A model generated the notes under the pieces. The model was given only the letters and a program-made list of their open reading frames with translations. It was not told the DNA's origin and searched no databases. From Pseudoalteromonas shioyasakiensis (lineage in GTDB: Bacteria > Pseudomonadota > Gammaproteobacteria > Enterobacterales > Alteromonadaceae), in contig NZ_CP077771.1 of the NCBI RefSeq assembly GCF_019134595.1, forward strand, positions 620,001 through 684,000: a DNA stretch of 64,000 bases, written 5' to 3'. A program made the position numbers and the translations under genes. This document shows, one piece after another, positions 18,046 through 27,072 of the stretch; positions within the stretch are counted from its first letter, which is position 1; the number at the start of each line of letters is the position of its first letter.

Positions 18046-20028
18046 CTAGAAATTGAACTGGTAGTGTAACGATAAATCTTCTGTTGTACCAGCGACAGCG
18101 CCATTGTCCATACGTGGATCAAACACATTATATTTTTTGCCTAACAGGTTTTCTGCTTTAAGCATTAGTTGACTGTTTGCGTTTAACTGCCATTTCAAGC
18201 TGCCACCTAATAAGCTATAGGCAGACTGTTCAAAGTGAGCACCTGTAACTGAACTTACCTCTACTTTATCACGCCACAATAGGTTTAAACTCACTTGCCA
18301 GCTGTCAGATAGGTTATAACTACTCACTAAGCTTGCAAAACGCTTAAAGCTCGCATTAATTGGATCTTCAAAGTATTGCGTATAGGTACCTGTTACAGAG
18401 AACTCTTTACTTGATTGCCAAGTACCATCAAGCTCAATACCACTATTTTGAGTATTAAATGAATTTGTAAAAGTAAATAGTGCATCATTAGATTGCGTTG
18501 GCTCAATGTTTATGAAGTCATTGAGTTCATTATAAAAAAGCACCGCATTAGCCTGTAACTCTGAGGTTTGATAATGCCAAACAAGCTCAGTGGTTTTTAC
18601 CGACTCAGAGCGAAGTGACGGGTTGCCTACGGTGACATCATCATTCGAAAAAAGCTCATTAGTAACTGGGGTTCTGAACGATTCGCCATATTGCACTTTT
18701 ACGGTATGCTCTGGGTTTATTACATAAACACCCGCAAGGCGAGGCGAAAGTTTACTGTCGATGTCTTTCACATCGTCGTAACGTGCCCCAAAAAATAAAT
18801 TAAGTGCATCTGAATAAGGTATTTTTAACTGCCCGTAGGCGCTAAATGTTTCGAAGGTATATTTAAGTGATGCAAATTCAGGAAAGTCCATCACAGTCAC
18901 AATACCTTGCTGATAATAAGCGGGGTCAATAATGACTAACATAGACTCATCATCATAGTAATTAGAACGTACCCCAGCTTCGACTTGTTTAGCCTCTGCG
19001 TATTCTATACCCGCTGCAAGCTGCCATTGATTTTCAAATTGATAACTCAGTTCAGTCTCAAATTTGCTATCGGTTGTTTGCCAAGCTGGGCCAAGTAAAA
19101 AATCAGGTATATCGTCAAATGAAGCGATTAAACCTGCACTAGCGATATTATGTTTAGTGTACGAGTAACTAGAGTCTAGCTTTAACTTGTCATTATTAAT
19201 CCAGTTATATTTAATGCCAACAAAGGTGTTATCACTGGTGTGTTGATTTTGCGTTGAATAGCCAGCAAGGTTTAAAAATTCATCGAGGGATGTTTCGTTG
19301 TAACGAGCACGTAATTGCAGCTTTTTGTAATCAACACCTGCTTCTAGGTATATTGCTTCAAGAGGGTCCTTTACACCTTGCGGATAGCTTTCGCCATCTT
19401 TTTGATCATAAGAAAAACTCGCAAAGAGAGCGGAATCATCACTTAAAGAGGTATTGAACTGCCCTGTTGCCCCGTAGCGACCATTGTTGCCAACAACTAA
19501 TTGCAGTGCATTTCGCTCTTTAGAGGTAACAATATTCATCACCCCTAAAAACGCATTACTGCCATAAAGCGCCGAGCCAGGACCACGAATAAACTCTATT
19601 TTTTCGATAACTTCAATAGGTATATAAGGCATGTAAACAGAAGCTTTACCGAATGATGATTCATTGACACGCTCACCATTAATCATCACCAGCACATTAC
19701 CGCTATCAAGGTATACACCTCGAGCATGATCTTTAGGCACGGCACCAACCCAATCGCCACGAGTAGATTGCATACCAGGCACAAAGTTCATTACCTCATA
19801 GGCGTTATCAACACCCAGAGCTTGAATTTGTTTACGGCTAAATATACTCATGGTTGATGGAACAGATGACAGGGTTTCGCTGGTTTTACTAGCAATATCA
19901 ACTTGCACATTAAGCAAGTCTTCAAAACTCAAAGAGAATAAGTCTTGTTCTTCAGTCGCGTTTGCAACCAGTGGTATGGTTGAGGCAACTGCAATTGAAA
20001 AAAGTGCTGAACATCTTAAAACCTTCAC
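18046..20028 (-). CDS. TonB-dependent outer-membrane receptor (FepA/colicin-receptor-like)
   Basis: About 660 residues. The frame is open to a TTG at 20106, but GTG at 20028 gives an ideal signal peptide (MKVLRCSALFSIAVAS, ending in ANA) so that start is preferred. The plug domain has SFEDLLNVQVDIASKT, the SVPSTMSIFSRKQI segment and VEIIEKIEFIRGPGSALYG-type core; the barrel ends in HYQFNF. Fairly compact compared with sugar-type receptors. No Fur box was noticed upstream, and it precedes a dicarboxylate-type sensor kinase, so an organic-acid or metal-organic-acid ligand is possible. That idea is speculative. Confidence 0.9.
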   Translation of the reverse strand: MKVLRCSALFSIAVASTIPLVANATEEQDLFSLSFEDLLNVQVDIASKTSETLSSVPSTMSIFSRKQIQALGVDNAYEVMNFVPGMQSTRGDWVGAVPKDHARGVYLDSGNVLVMINGERVNESSFGKASVYMPYIPIEVIEKIEFIRGPGSALYGSNAFLGVMNIVTSKERNALQLVVGNNGRYGATGQFNTSLSDDSALFASFSYDQKDGESYPQGVKDPLEAIYLEAGVDYKKLQLRARYNETSLDEFLNLAGYSTQNQHTSDNTFVGIKYNWINNDKLKLDSSYSYTKHNIASAGLIASFDDIPDFLLGPAWQTTDSKFETELSYQFENQWQLAAGIEYAEAKQVEAGVRSNYYDDESMLVIIDPAYYQQGIVTVMDFPEFASLKYTFETFSAYGQLKIPYSDALNLFFGARYDDVKDIDSKLSPRLAGVYVINPEHTVKVQYGESFRTPVTNELFSNDDVTVGNPSLRSESVKTTELVWHYQTSELQANAVLFYNELNDFINIEPTQSNDALFTFTNSFNTQNSGIELDGTWQSSKEFSVTGTYTQYFEDPINASFKRFASLVSSYNLSDSWQVSLNLLWRDKVEVSSVTGAHFEQSAYSLLGGSLKWQLNANSQLMLKAENLLGKKYNVFDPRMDNGAVAGTTEDLSLHYQFNF

Positions 20029-20156
20029 GCTGCGAGATACCTGTACTAATAGCCCATGCTGCAAAAGCAACACCTTGTTTACACTATTAATACAAAAGTT
20101 TGGCAAGCTTGCAATGTTTTTATAGTTTTAGTTGAAGAGTTCTCGAAAGTAGATAC

Positions 20157-20190
20157 AAAAAAACCCACTTTCAGCTAAAAATGGGTTTTA
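20157..20190 (-). terminator. Terminator of the small membrane-protein gene
   Basis: On the minus strand AAACCCA pairs with TGGGTTT across a 14-nt loop and is followed by a T run. It lies between the small membrane-protein stop codon and the receptor gene. Confidence 0.7.
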
Positions 20191-20211
20191 ATTTTATTGA
20201 GCCAACCTTAA

Positions 20212-20481
20212 TTAAGCTGTTTCAACATTAGCAGTACGCTTTGCCTTGATGTACTTATATAAACCAATAAGTGACGCCGCTATCCAGAAAATTTCGATAA
20301 CAAAACTAGCAAGGTTAAAGTTATAACAAAGACTAATCAGTAACAGAATCGCGCCTGTTAAGTTCATCATGTTATACACAAGGCCGGTTGGCGATGCTTT
20401 ATTCAGTTGTAATAAAAAGAAAGCACCAACCACTAAGAATGTGCCTGTCATGCCAATAATATCAAATAAAAGTGCTATCAC
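20212..20481 (-). CDS. Small multi-pass membrane protein (CBU_0592-like)
   Basis: An 89-residue protein of three to four hydrophobic helices, with LVYNMMNLTGAILLLISL in the middle and a basic C-terminal tail (YIKAKRTANVETA). It resembles the uncharacterised bacterial CBU_0592-type family of short permease-like proteins. The start is a GTG; no in-frame ATG with a good ribosome site precedes it. Monocistronic with its own terminator. No function can be given. Confidence 0.7.
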   Translation of the reverse strand: MIALLFDIIGMTGTFLVVGAFFLLQLNKASPTGLVYNMMNLTGAILLLISLCYNFNLASFVIEIFWIAASLIGLYKYIKAKRTANVETA

Positions 20482-20858
20482 GTGCGTGAGTCCATTTTGT
20501 TCAAGTGTTTATACCCATACAACTGGCCCAATCCATGGGGAGGGTTGTTTTCATTCATTGAAACAGCAAACCGGTCAATAGTATCAGAGCATAAGGAATA
20601 AACGAGGATAAATGTCCTTAGTTAAAACTAATAATTGGTACACATATCACCCAGCTAAAAGGCTTAGGCATATCTAATTGAACAATTAAAAAACATCATT
20701 TTATATATGAATTTTATATTTAAATTTGTAATTCAAATATAAAATGTTAACATCATTTTAACGCGAGTGAGTTTCTAATGCATAAATTGCATAAAAGCTT
20801 TTGCAACTTTGTAATTGCAGTCTCTTGCGTAATTGCTGTTTATAAAGAGGAAAAAAAA
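20482..20858. other. Intergenic region upstream of the 948-kDa-class receptor gene frame; no gene seen
   Basis: A 377-bp AT-rich stretch between a minus-strand and a plus-strand gene. The receptor frame is open from 20778, but the first strong ribosome site (AGAGGA) is just before 20859. No terminator, repeat or clear operator was recognised. Confidence 0.5.
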
Positions 20859-23633
20859 ATGCCGATAGATATGAAGTTATTTATGTATTCAACAGCTCTA
20901 CCCGTGTTGATGAGTACTCCATTACAAGTTAATGCAGAAGAAACCGAAAATAAAACCAACTCAGAACAGGTAGAAATTATTGAAGTCACTGGTATTAGGG
21001 GGAGTTTAGAAAGGTCATTAGATAATAAACGAACAGCTTCATCTGTTGTTGATGCAATCAGTGCAGAAGATGTAGGTAAATTTCCAGATTTAAATATTGC
21101 AGAATCTGTTCAGCGTATTACAGGGGTTCAAATTAGTAGAAACCGTGGCGAGGGGGAAGCAGTTAATATTAGGGGCTTACCATCAGAATTTACGATGGTA
21201 ACACTCAATGGTCGTGCACTACCTAATGCTATTTCGCCTGGTGATTACACCATGACTCGCTCTTTTGACTTCACAATTTTACCTTCAGATTTCATCCGAA
21301 CGTTAGAGGTTTATAAATCACCAACTGCTGATTTAACTGAAGGAGGATTATCTGGAACAATTAATATAGAAACTCCTAAAGCCGGTGATTTCAGTGAACA
21401 AGTTTTCCAATTTTCACTTGATGGTGAATATTCTGATTATGCAGAAACAACTTCCCCACGTGCTTCGGTATTTTTCGCAGATCAATCAGAAGATGGGCGA
21501 TTCAGCTATGCTGTGGGAGGTGCTTATCAAAAAAGAGATTTCGAAAGTCATTCACATTGGTCTTTTTATATCCCGTACAATGAAGCTGGCGGTTTAGGTG
21601 GTGCTGGCCCACAAGATTTAAATTCTAATGGTATTATAGAAGACGGATCTGATGGTAATGACCCTACAACAGTTCGCGCACCGATTAATTTTTATAATCT
21701 ATACCCTGTTCAAAGTAACAGAACAAACTTATTGGGCTCATTAGAGTTTCAACTGTCGGATGAAGCTAATTTTTATATGGAAGGTCTATATAGTAAATTA
21801 GATTTTGAATCTACAAGATATGAGTTCCTTCCTTTTTTAGGTAATTCTAGTGACTTAGTAAGTAGTAGAGCCATAATGATGGAAGGTGCTGATACTGCGG
21901 TAGACTTAAGAGTCGCAAATCTTGATTTAAGAAGCGGTGGTCGGTTTGAAGACCGTTCAGGTGACCTTTGGAATATAGTAACAGGTATCAATGTAGACAC
22001 TGGTGCTTGGCAAGCTAATCTTGAGTTTTCACACTCAGAATCTGCACAGATCCGTAATAATTTAAATCTTGAAAATACAGCAGCCATAGATATTGATGGT
22101 GAAGCACTTGTAGCTCAGGGCGATAATGTTGTTAGTCAAATTTTCCATGGTGATTCTGCAAGTAAAATTTTAGACCCTAACAGCTATAAATTATTAAGTT
22201 TAAATGGTGAGTTTCTAAAAGAAACCTCTGATGAAATTAATGATATGCGCTTGGACTTAAAATACCTTTCTGATTGGGATATGTTTACTAGCTTATCTTT
22301 CGGCATTTCTTATTCTGATCGAAGACAATACCAGGATGCAAAACGCTTAGTTGTTGATGCAAAACAGATAAATGATATTCTGGCAAATGGCGCATTAGAG
22401 GTGTCCAATGGAGACTCTGTTTATTACACAGCTGCTCCTTATATGATTCCTATCGAAGCTGCAAATGGCGACTTCCTAGGTAGCTCTGGCGCGGATGTTG
22501 TCAAAGCCTGGATTGGTTCAGATACACAAGGGTTTCTTTCTAACTTCAGTAATGACGAACTTATTGCTGCAGGTAGCTTTACTAATAGCGCTACTGGGAT
22601 TATTGATGTTAGTGAACAAATTGCTGCAGCTTATATACGTACTGACTTTGAATTAGATAATGGCTTTAGTGGTAACATTGGTTTAAGGGTTGTTGAAACA
22701 AATCAAAGTAGTGTTGGGGTAAGTCCAGATCTCAACGGTATATCTGTTAACCCAAGTGCAGGTAACGTCACAACGGTTCCTGCTGCAGAAGCTATTGAAG
22801 TTAAACGCAGCTATACTGAATTATTACCTTCAGCCAATTTGCGATGGGATCTAACTGATGATCTTTTAATGAGAGCATCAATGTCTAGAACAATTGCCCG
22901 CCCTAATTTATCAGATGTATCGCCAACTACGTTCGTTGACGGTGTCACTGCAACAATTACACGTAAAAATCCATATTTGGACCCATTCAAATCTGACAAC
23001 TACGACTTTACAGCAGAATGGTATTTTGACGAAGGCTCGTTAGCTGGTGCAGCATTATTTTATAAAGATATAAAATCACTTATAAGTGGAAATACTACAA
23101 GTGAAACATTACCAGTCACTATCATTAATGGCGATGGTTCAACAACGCCTAGCTCAATCGTTTTCGCAACAAATGAGCTAACCAATGGTTCAGGCGTAAA
23201 TTTAAAAGGTATAGAACTATACTACCAAACATACTTTAACATGTTACCTGAGCCTTTTGATGGATTAGGCATGCAGGCAAACTACACTTATATTGATAAC
23301 TCTGACCCAGAGCAATTAACAGCGGCTTCAAAAAACAATGCTAACGTTTCTGCATTTTATGAAAAAGGACCTCTAAGTGTCAGATTTTCATATACTTGGC
23401 GTGATAGTTACTTAAACTCATCGCAAGGAGGGTTTAATATGGGAACAGAAAGACAAGCTTATGGAACACTAGATGGTAGTATCTCATATGATATTAATGA
23501 TAACTTAAGCCTTTCGCTTCAGGCTGTTAACTTAACCGACGAGGCAGATAATTTGAAATTTACAACTAACTTGCCTAACCAAATCACCTATTCGGGTCGC
23601 CGTATACTGTTTGGTATCAGAGGTAAACTATAA
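20859..23633 (+). CDS. Large TonB-dependent receptor of the TIGR01782 (Xanthomonas/Caulobacter) type
   Basis: A 924-residue receptor from the ATG at 20859 (AGAGGA ahead), with signal peptide to about residue 25. The TonB-box region is EQVEIIEVTGIRGS. The plug contains SLDNKRTASSVVDAISAEDVGKFPD and SVQRITGVQISR, hallmarks of the TIGR01782 family, whose characterised members often take up oligosaccharides or other large nutrients. The barrel ends RRILFGIRGKL. The codon choice looks more AT-rich than its neighbours, with frequent AGA, TTA and ATA, which could indicate transfer. It is a single gene with no linked enzymes, so the ligand is unknown. Confidence 0.92.
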   Translation: MPIDMKLFMYSTALPVLMSTPLQVNAEETENKTNSEQVEIIEVTGIRGSLERSLDNKRTASSVVDAISAEDVGKFPDLNIAESVQRITGVQISRNRGEGEAVNIRGLPSEFTMVTLNGRALPNAISPGDYTMTRSFDFTILPSDFIRTLEVYKSPTADLTEGGLSGTINIETPKAGDFSEQVFQFSLDGEYSDYAETTSPRASVFFADQSEDGRFSYAVGGAYQKRDFESHSHWSFYIPYNEAGGLGGAGPQDLNSNGIIEDGSDGNDPTTVRAPINFYNLYPVQSNRTNLLGSLEFQLSDEANFYMEGLYSKLDFESTRYEFLPFLGNSSDLVSSRAIMMEGADTAVDLRVANLDLRSGGRFEDRSGDLWNIVTGINVDTGAWQANLEFSHSESAQIRNNLNLENTAAIDIDGEALVAQGDNVVSQIFHGDSASKILDPNSYKLLSLNGEFLKETSDEINDMRLDLKYLSDWDMFTSLSFGISYSDRRQYQDAKRLVVDAKQINDILANGALEVSNGDSVYYTAAPYMIPIEAANGDFLGSSGADVVKAWIGSDTQGFLSNFSNDELIAAGSFTNSATGIIDVSEQIAAAYIRTDFELDNGFSGNIGLRVVETNQSSVGVSPDLNGISVNPSAGNVTTVPAAEAIEVKRSYTELLPSANLRWDLTDDLLMRASMSRTIARPNLSDVSPTTFVDGVTATITRKNPYLDPFKSDNYDFTAEWYFDEGSLAGAALFYKDIKSLISGNTTSETLPVTIINGDGSTTPSSIVFATNELTNGSGVNLKGIELYYQTYFNMLPEPFDGLGMQANYTYIDNSDPEQLTAASKNNANVSAFYEKGPLSVRFSYTWRDSYLNSSQGGFNMGTERQAYGTLDGSISYDINDNLSLSLQAVNLTDEADNLKFTTNLPNQITYSGRRILFGIRGKL

Positions 23634-23656
23634 AGCTTTTCCAATCTCTAGTTATA

Positions 23657-23810
23657 CCGGTTCGCTTACTTAAGTGATCTACTTTGAGGCATATTACCTC
23701 GTTTATAACAAAGCAAAAATTTCGTTATTTAGTTGTTCTAAATAACGAAATTTTTTTACGTAGTTAGCGACAGGTTCCATCCTCGAAATGAATAAGGATT
23801 TTGCTGGTTT
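23657..23810 (-). mobile_element. MITE-like element, degenerate copy
   Basis: The left end ACCGGTTCGCTTA after TA, then TTTGAGGCA, CCTCGTT, AACAAAGCAAAAATTTCG, TTATTTAGTTGTTCTAAAT and GTTAGCGACAGG, matches in order the reverse complement of the intact copy at 55071-55226. The right terminal repeat is eroded (TTGCTGGTTTA). It encodes nothing and lies downstream of the receptor gene. Confidence 0.7.
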
Positions 23811-24052
23811 AATTAAATGCAATATACAATGAACCACTTTTAGACATCAAAGTAGCTATATCTATAAAGCTATGTATACCATCACAGTTAAATTCTTCTC
23901 TTAGGATCTATAAGTTTTTGAAGCAAATGCATGTTTAACCAAGTTAATGTTTTCCTTCTTGATTTTTTTCCAGTAAGGCCCATCCACAGCAATAGTATTA
24001 AATACTCTTTAACTAACATTAAATTAAACATCAAAAATGTGGCAAATACTAA

Positions 24053-24304
24053 TCACTTATGCGTTACCTTACCACCGATGATCTTTAAAGCAGGTGCGCC
24101 GCGTATCATAGTTTCGCGGGCGAATTGACGTTGGCAGTCAGGGCAAATACCTGTTTCATTGGTAAAGTCTTGGCTAATACGTTCAACAAAACATTTAACC
24201 AATGCCCCTTTACCGCCTTTGCGGTATTTAAATAATTGGCTTTTACATTGTGAGCAAAAAATATCGACTGTTTTGGTCGGGCCTTTTTTGTTTGGTTTTG
24301 CCAT
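24053..24304 (-). CDS. Small four-cysteine zinc-ribbon protein
   Basis: An 83-residue basic protein with CSQC (residues ~18-21) and CPDC (~56-59), which should form one zinc ribbon around a lysine-rich middle (FKYRKGGKGALVKC). It resembles conserved hypothetical proteins of marine gammaproteobacteria. RNA or DNA binding is plausible from its charge but not shown. Single gene with an ATG start. Confidence 0.7.
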   Translation of the reverse strand: MAKPNKKGPTKTVDIFCSQCKSQLFKYRKGGKGALVKCFVERISQDFTNETGICPDCQRQFARETMIRGAPALKIIGGKVTHK

Positions 24305-24343
24305 TACAACTACATTGCTAAAATAAAACCTTAGCTTAACATG

Positions 24344-24748
24344 TTAAGGCCAGAGCCCCAAAACTAAGCCGATAACAGAAAACTGTAATATTGAATAACT
24401 TGCATTAACTAAAAATAATTTTAATGGGCGTTGTTCAAAAATATAGCCAATACCTAAGGCACAGCTAACCCAGCACAAGCCAATAATAAAGCCAGTACCA
24501 ACAGCCACTCCTACATTGACATTTGCGCCAATAAATAACGATAAACTAAATGCAATTAAACAACATAAAACAAAGCTGCCGCCAAATACCATAACCGGAT
24601 TAATGCTCTGTAGGTCAAGCTCTGTTAAACCACAGCTTTCCATCCAAATACGTTTAAAAAGCCAAGGTGAATACCACACAGCGCCCAATAGGAAAGATGC
24701 AAGGGCAGCAAAAAAGATAGCGAAGTAATTAAGTTCTGAAAAATGCAT
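24344..24748 (-). CDS. DUF1761 family membrane protein
   Basis: A 134-residue protein with four hydrophobic helices and the DUF1761 start pattern FLLGAVWYSPWLFKRIWMESCGL. The family has no known function. It precedes the zinc-ribbon gene by about 40 bp on the same strand, so they may be co-transcribed. Confidence 0.8.
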   Translation of the reverse strand: MHFSELNYFAIFFAALASFLLGAVWYSPWLFKRIWMESCGLTELDLQSINPVMVFGGSFVLCCLIAFSLSLFIGANVNVGVAVGTGFIIGLCWVSCALGIGYIFEQRPLKLFLVNASYSILQFSVIGLVLGLWP

Positions 24749-24900
24749 ACGCCAGACTCATACAACTAACAGGTTTAATTTGACTTTAGTTAAGGATCAG
24801 CGATGCAGCAAATCAAAAAGGCTGAGTTTTGTACCTATTTATATCTAAATCATACTTTAGGATTAACCGCAGAATTATTTCAGTTTAATAAATAATCAAT

Positions 24901-25434
24901 TTAGTGTTGTACGGGTTTTTTCTGTAATTTGCGTTGAAGGGTTCTTCTGTGCATATTCAGTTGGCGTGCTGTTTCAGAGATATTGCCATCATTGCTATGG
25001 AGTACATGTTGAATATGCTCCCACTCAAGACGCTCTGGCGACATTATTTGGCTTGGCTCTGGGTTTTCCAACGAGGCACATGCTTCAACATCACCCAAGA
25101 TTGTTTTCAATAATGAATTAAAATCGACAGGCTTTGGTAAGTAGTCATCTGCACCGAGTCGTATCGCTTCTACCGCACTGGCTATACTGGCAAATCCCGT
25201 GAGCAATACGATACGCGCTGAAGGAAATTGTTCTCTTAAAGGTTTAATTAGCGCAAGGCCGTTATCATCCCCGAGCTTTAAATCCACCAGAAAGTGGCTT
25301 GCCTCAAAAGTGGTTGTTTTTTGTAAAGCTTGCTCAGCGTTATGAGCAAGTGAACATGTGAAGCCTTGTTTTGTAAAGCGCCTCGCAAGCGTGCTGGCTA
25401 GGTTTACATCGTCTTCAATAATTAAAAGTTTCAT
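24901..25434 (-). CDS. RegA/ActR-type response regulator
   Basis: A 177-residue two-domain regulator. The receiver holds the acidic pair EDD near residue 8 and phosphoacceptor Asp in FLVDLKLGD (about 52), with the conserved Lys in LPKPVDF. The C-terminal Fis-type helix-turn-helix ISETARQLNMHRRTLQRKL is nearly diagnostic for the RegA/PrrA/ActR group, which adjusts respiration and carbon flow to redox state. It overlaps the sensor gene by 4 bp. There is no sigma-54 AAA domain. Confidence 0.93.
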   Translation of the reverse strand: MKLLIIEDDVNLASTLARRFTKQGFTCSLAHNAEQALQKTTTFEASHFLVDLKLGDDNGLALIKPLREQFPSARIVLLTGFASIASAVEAIRLGADDYLPKPVDFNSLLKTILGDVEACASLENPEPSQIMSPERLEWEHIQHVLHSNDGNISETARQLNMHRRTLQRKLQKKPVQH

Positions 25435-26642
25435 ACAATTTTTAAACTAACCATCGCAATCGCGCCTTGCTGTGGGTGATTACTTAGTGTTAATGAGCCA
25501 TTTAAGCGCTCTAAGGTTACATTAGAAAGCATAACTGCCATTCCCATTCCATCGCTACTAGGCATGAGCTGACCGCCTAATGATGCCATTTGTTGCTCGC
25601 TAAATCCTTGACCGAAATCACGTAATGACAATGAAAGTATTTGCTCATTGATTTGCCACTTAGCTTCGATGTTGTGTTGCTGATTATGGCTATTTGCCGA
25701 TACGGCGTTTTGCAACAAGTTTAAGATAGCCGGTAACAGCATAGCATCACTCAAAATCGAACAATCAGGGGCGTCATTTAGCCACTGTAAGCTTTGCTCA
25801 GGAAAATGCAGTGTCATCGCATCTTGAATAGTGTTTTGCAGTGTTTGAGCACTAATCACCTGTTGCATTTCACCGGTTCTTAAGGCATTTGAAAGTGATC
25901 TAAAATGAGCAAGCTGCTCTTTACACTGGGCTAATGGCTTAGCCATTTCTTGTACAATGGGATCATCAGCTTGTTGCTCTTTAAGCTCTTCAAATAATAG
26001 CTGTAAGTTTGCTATCGGCGTTGCAAGTTGGTGCGTTACTTGTGCGGCAGCGCCATCAAGCGTTAATAATTGCTCATGTCTTAATTGTTGCTCGCGGGTA
26101 CGAGCAATAGTGGCCTCTCTGGCTCTTAACGTGCTGTTTAATGTGCCAATCACAAAAGCAATAACGATGGCGCTGATAACAAAGTTGATCCACATACCAA
26201 TGAAATGATGAGTCATCTGCATCTGATGCATGGTGTGTTCGGGCATTTTTATCAGTAAAAAACTATAAGCGGCGATTGCCAGCACAGCAGTGTAAGCAAG
26301 CCCTTTTGCATTAACAGACACCGCCGCTATCATTATCGGTAACAGTAATAACGAAACAAATGCATTGGTTGCCCCACCACTTAATGAGAGCAAAATAGTT
26401 AGAAACAATAAGTCGGCTGTAAGCTGCATCAACACAGCTGCTGGCCTTGCTTTCGTGACATTTCGGTAAGCGAATATACTTAACAGCTGAAAGATTGCTT
26501 CAACACAAATTACAGCAAGTAAAGGTAATAATGGAATTTGATATTCAAATAGAAAATATACCGCAATAACAGCAACAAACTGCACGGCGATTGCGGCGCT
26601 TCTTAAAATTAGTAGGCGACTGATCGCCGGATCGGTTTGCAT
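25431..26642 (-). CDS. RegB/PrrB-type redox sensor histidine kinase
   Basis: A 403-residue kinase with six membrane helices in residues 1-170. It carries GGATNAF at 89-95, a one-residue variant of the quinone-sensing GGATNPF of RegB. The phosphorylation box AAAQVTHQLATPI has His at 204. A cysteine at 240 (LAQCKEQ) lies about where the redox-active cysteine of RegB is found. The HATPase domain is shortened but has DFGQGF. It should sense ubiquinone state and phosphorylate the RegA-type regulator whose gene overlaps its own. Confidence 0.92.
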   Translation of the reverse strand: MQTDPAISRLLILRSAAIAVQFVAVIAVYFLFEYQIPLLPLLAVICVEAIFQLLSIFAYRNVTKARPAAVLMQLTADLLFLTILLSLSGGATNAFVSLLLLPIMIAAVSVNAKGLAYTAVLAIAAYSFLLIKMPEHTMHQMQMTHHFIGMWINFVISAIVIAFVIGTLNSTLRAREATIARTREQQLRHEQLLTLDGAAAQVTHQLATPIANLQLLFEELKEQQADDPIVQEMAKPLAQCKEQLAHFRSLSNALRTGEMQQVISAQTLQNTIQDAMTLHFPEQSLQWLNDAPDCSILSDAMLLPAILNLLQNAVSANSHNQQHNIEAKWQINEQILSLSLRDFGQGFSEQQMASLGGQLMPSSDGMGMAVMLSNVTLERLNGSLTLSNHPQQGAIAMVSLKIV

Positions 26643-26659
26643 AGCGGACTCTTTAAAGC

Positions 26660-27064
26660 TTAATCATCGTCCATTGAAATTGTAAAAACAGCACAAGGCG
26701 TTCCTTGATGAAACACCATTTGCCATTGTTTACCATTAAAACGCCACAGTGACATACGAACTGAGTAGTTAAACTCTGAGCGAGCTGAACGTCTAAAGGC
26801 CGCTTGATAGCTTAGCTGTGCAATATCATCACTAAGCATTCGGCCTTTAAAATGTTGATTATAAAACTGCGGTACCACCTCAGTTGGTAGGCGGGTTAAA
26901 ACTTGGAACTTATTAAATGACGTGCCATCAGCGGCTATTTCAATAAAATCATCATCAAGTAATGCATCAAGCGCTTCAGCAGATTGACGTACCTCTGGCT
27001 CAAGGAGCTGTCGCTCTGCATCAATTAAATGATTAAATAACGTCTCTTTAATTTTACCGCCCAT
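26660..27064 (-). CDS. DUF4440 / NTF2-like family protein
   Basis: A 134-residue cytoplasmic protein of the NTF2-like fold, with ALLDDDFIEIAADG early and MSLWRFNGKQWQMVFHQGTP near the end, both typical of DUF4440. These domains serve as small-molecule pockets or enzymes, but no reaction can be assigned. It begins 8 bp after the amidohydrolase stop codon on the same strand, so it belongs to that transcript. Confidence 0.8.
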   Translation of the reverse strand: MGGKIKETLFNHLIDAERQLLEPEVRQSAEALDALLDDDFIEIAADGTSFNKFQVLTRLPTEVVPQFYNQHFKGRMLSDDIAQLSYQAAFRRSARSEFNYSVRMSLWRFNGKQWQMVFHQGTPCAVFTISMDDD

Positions 27065-27072
27065 AGTAACCC

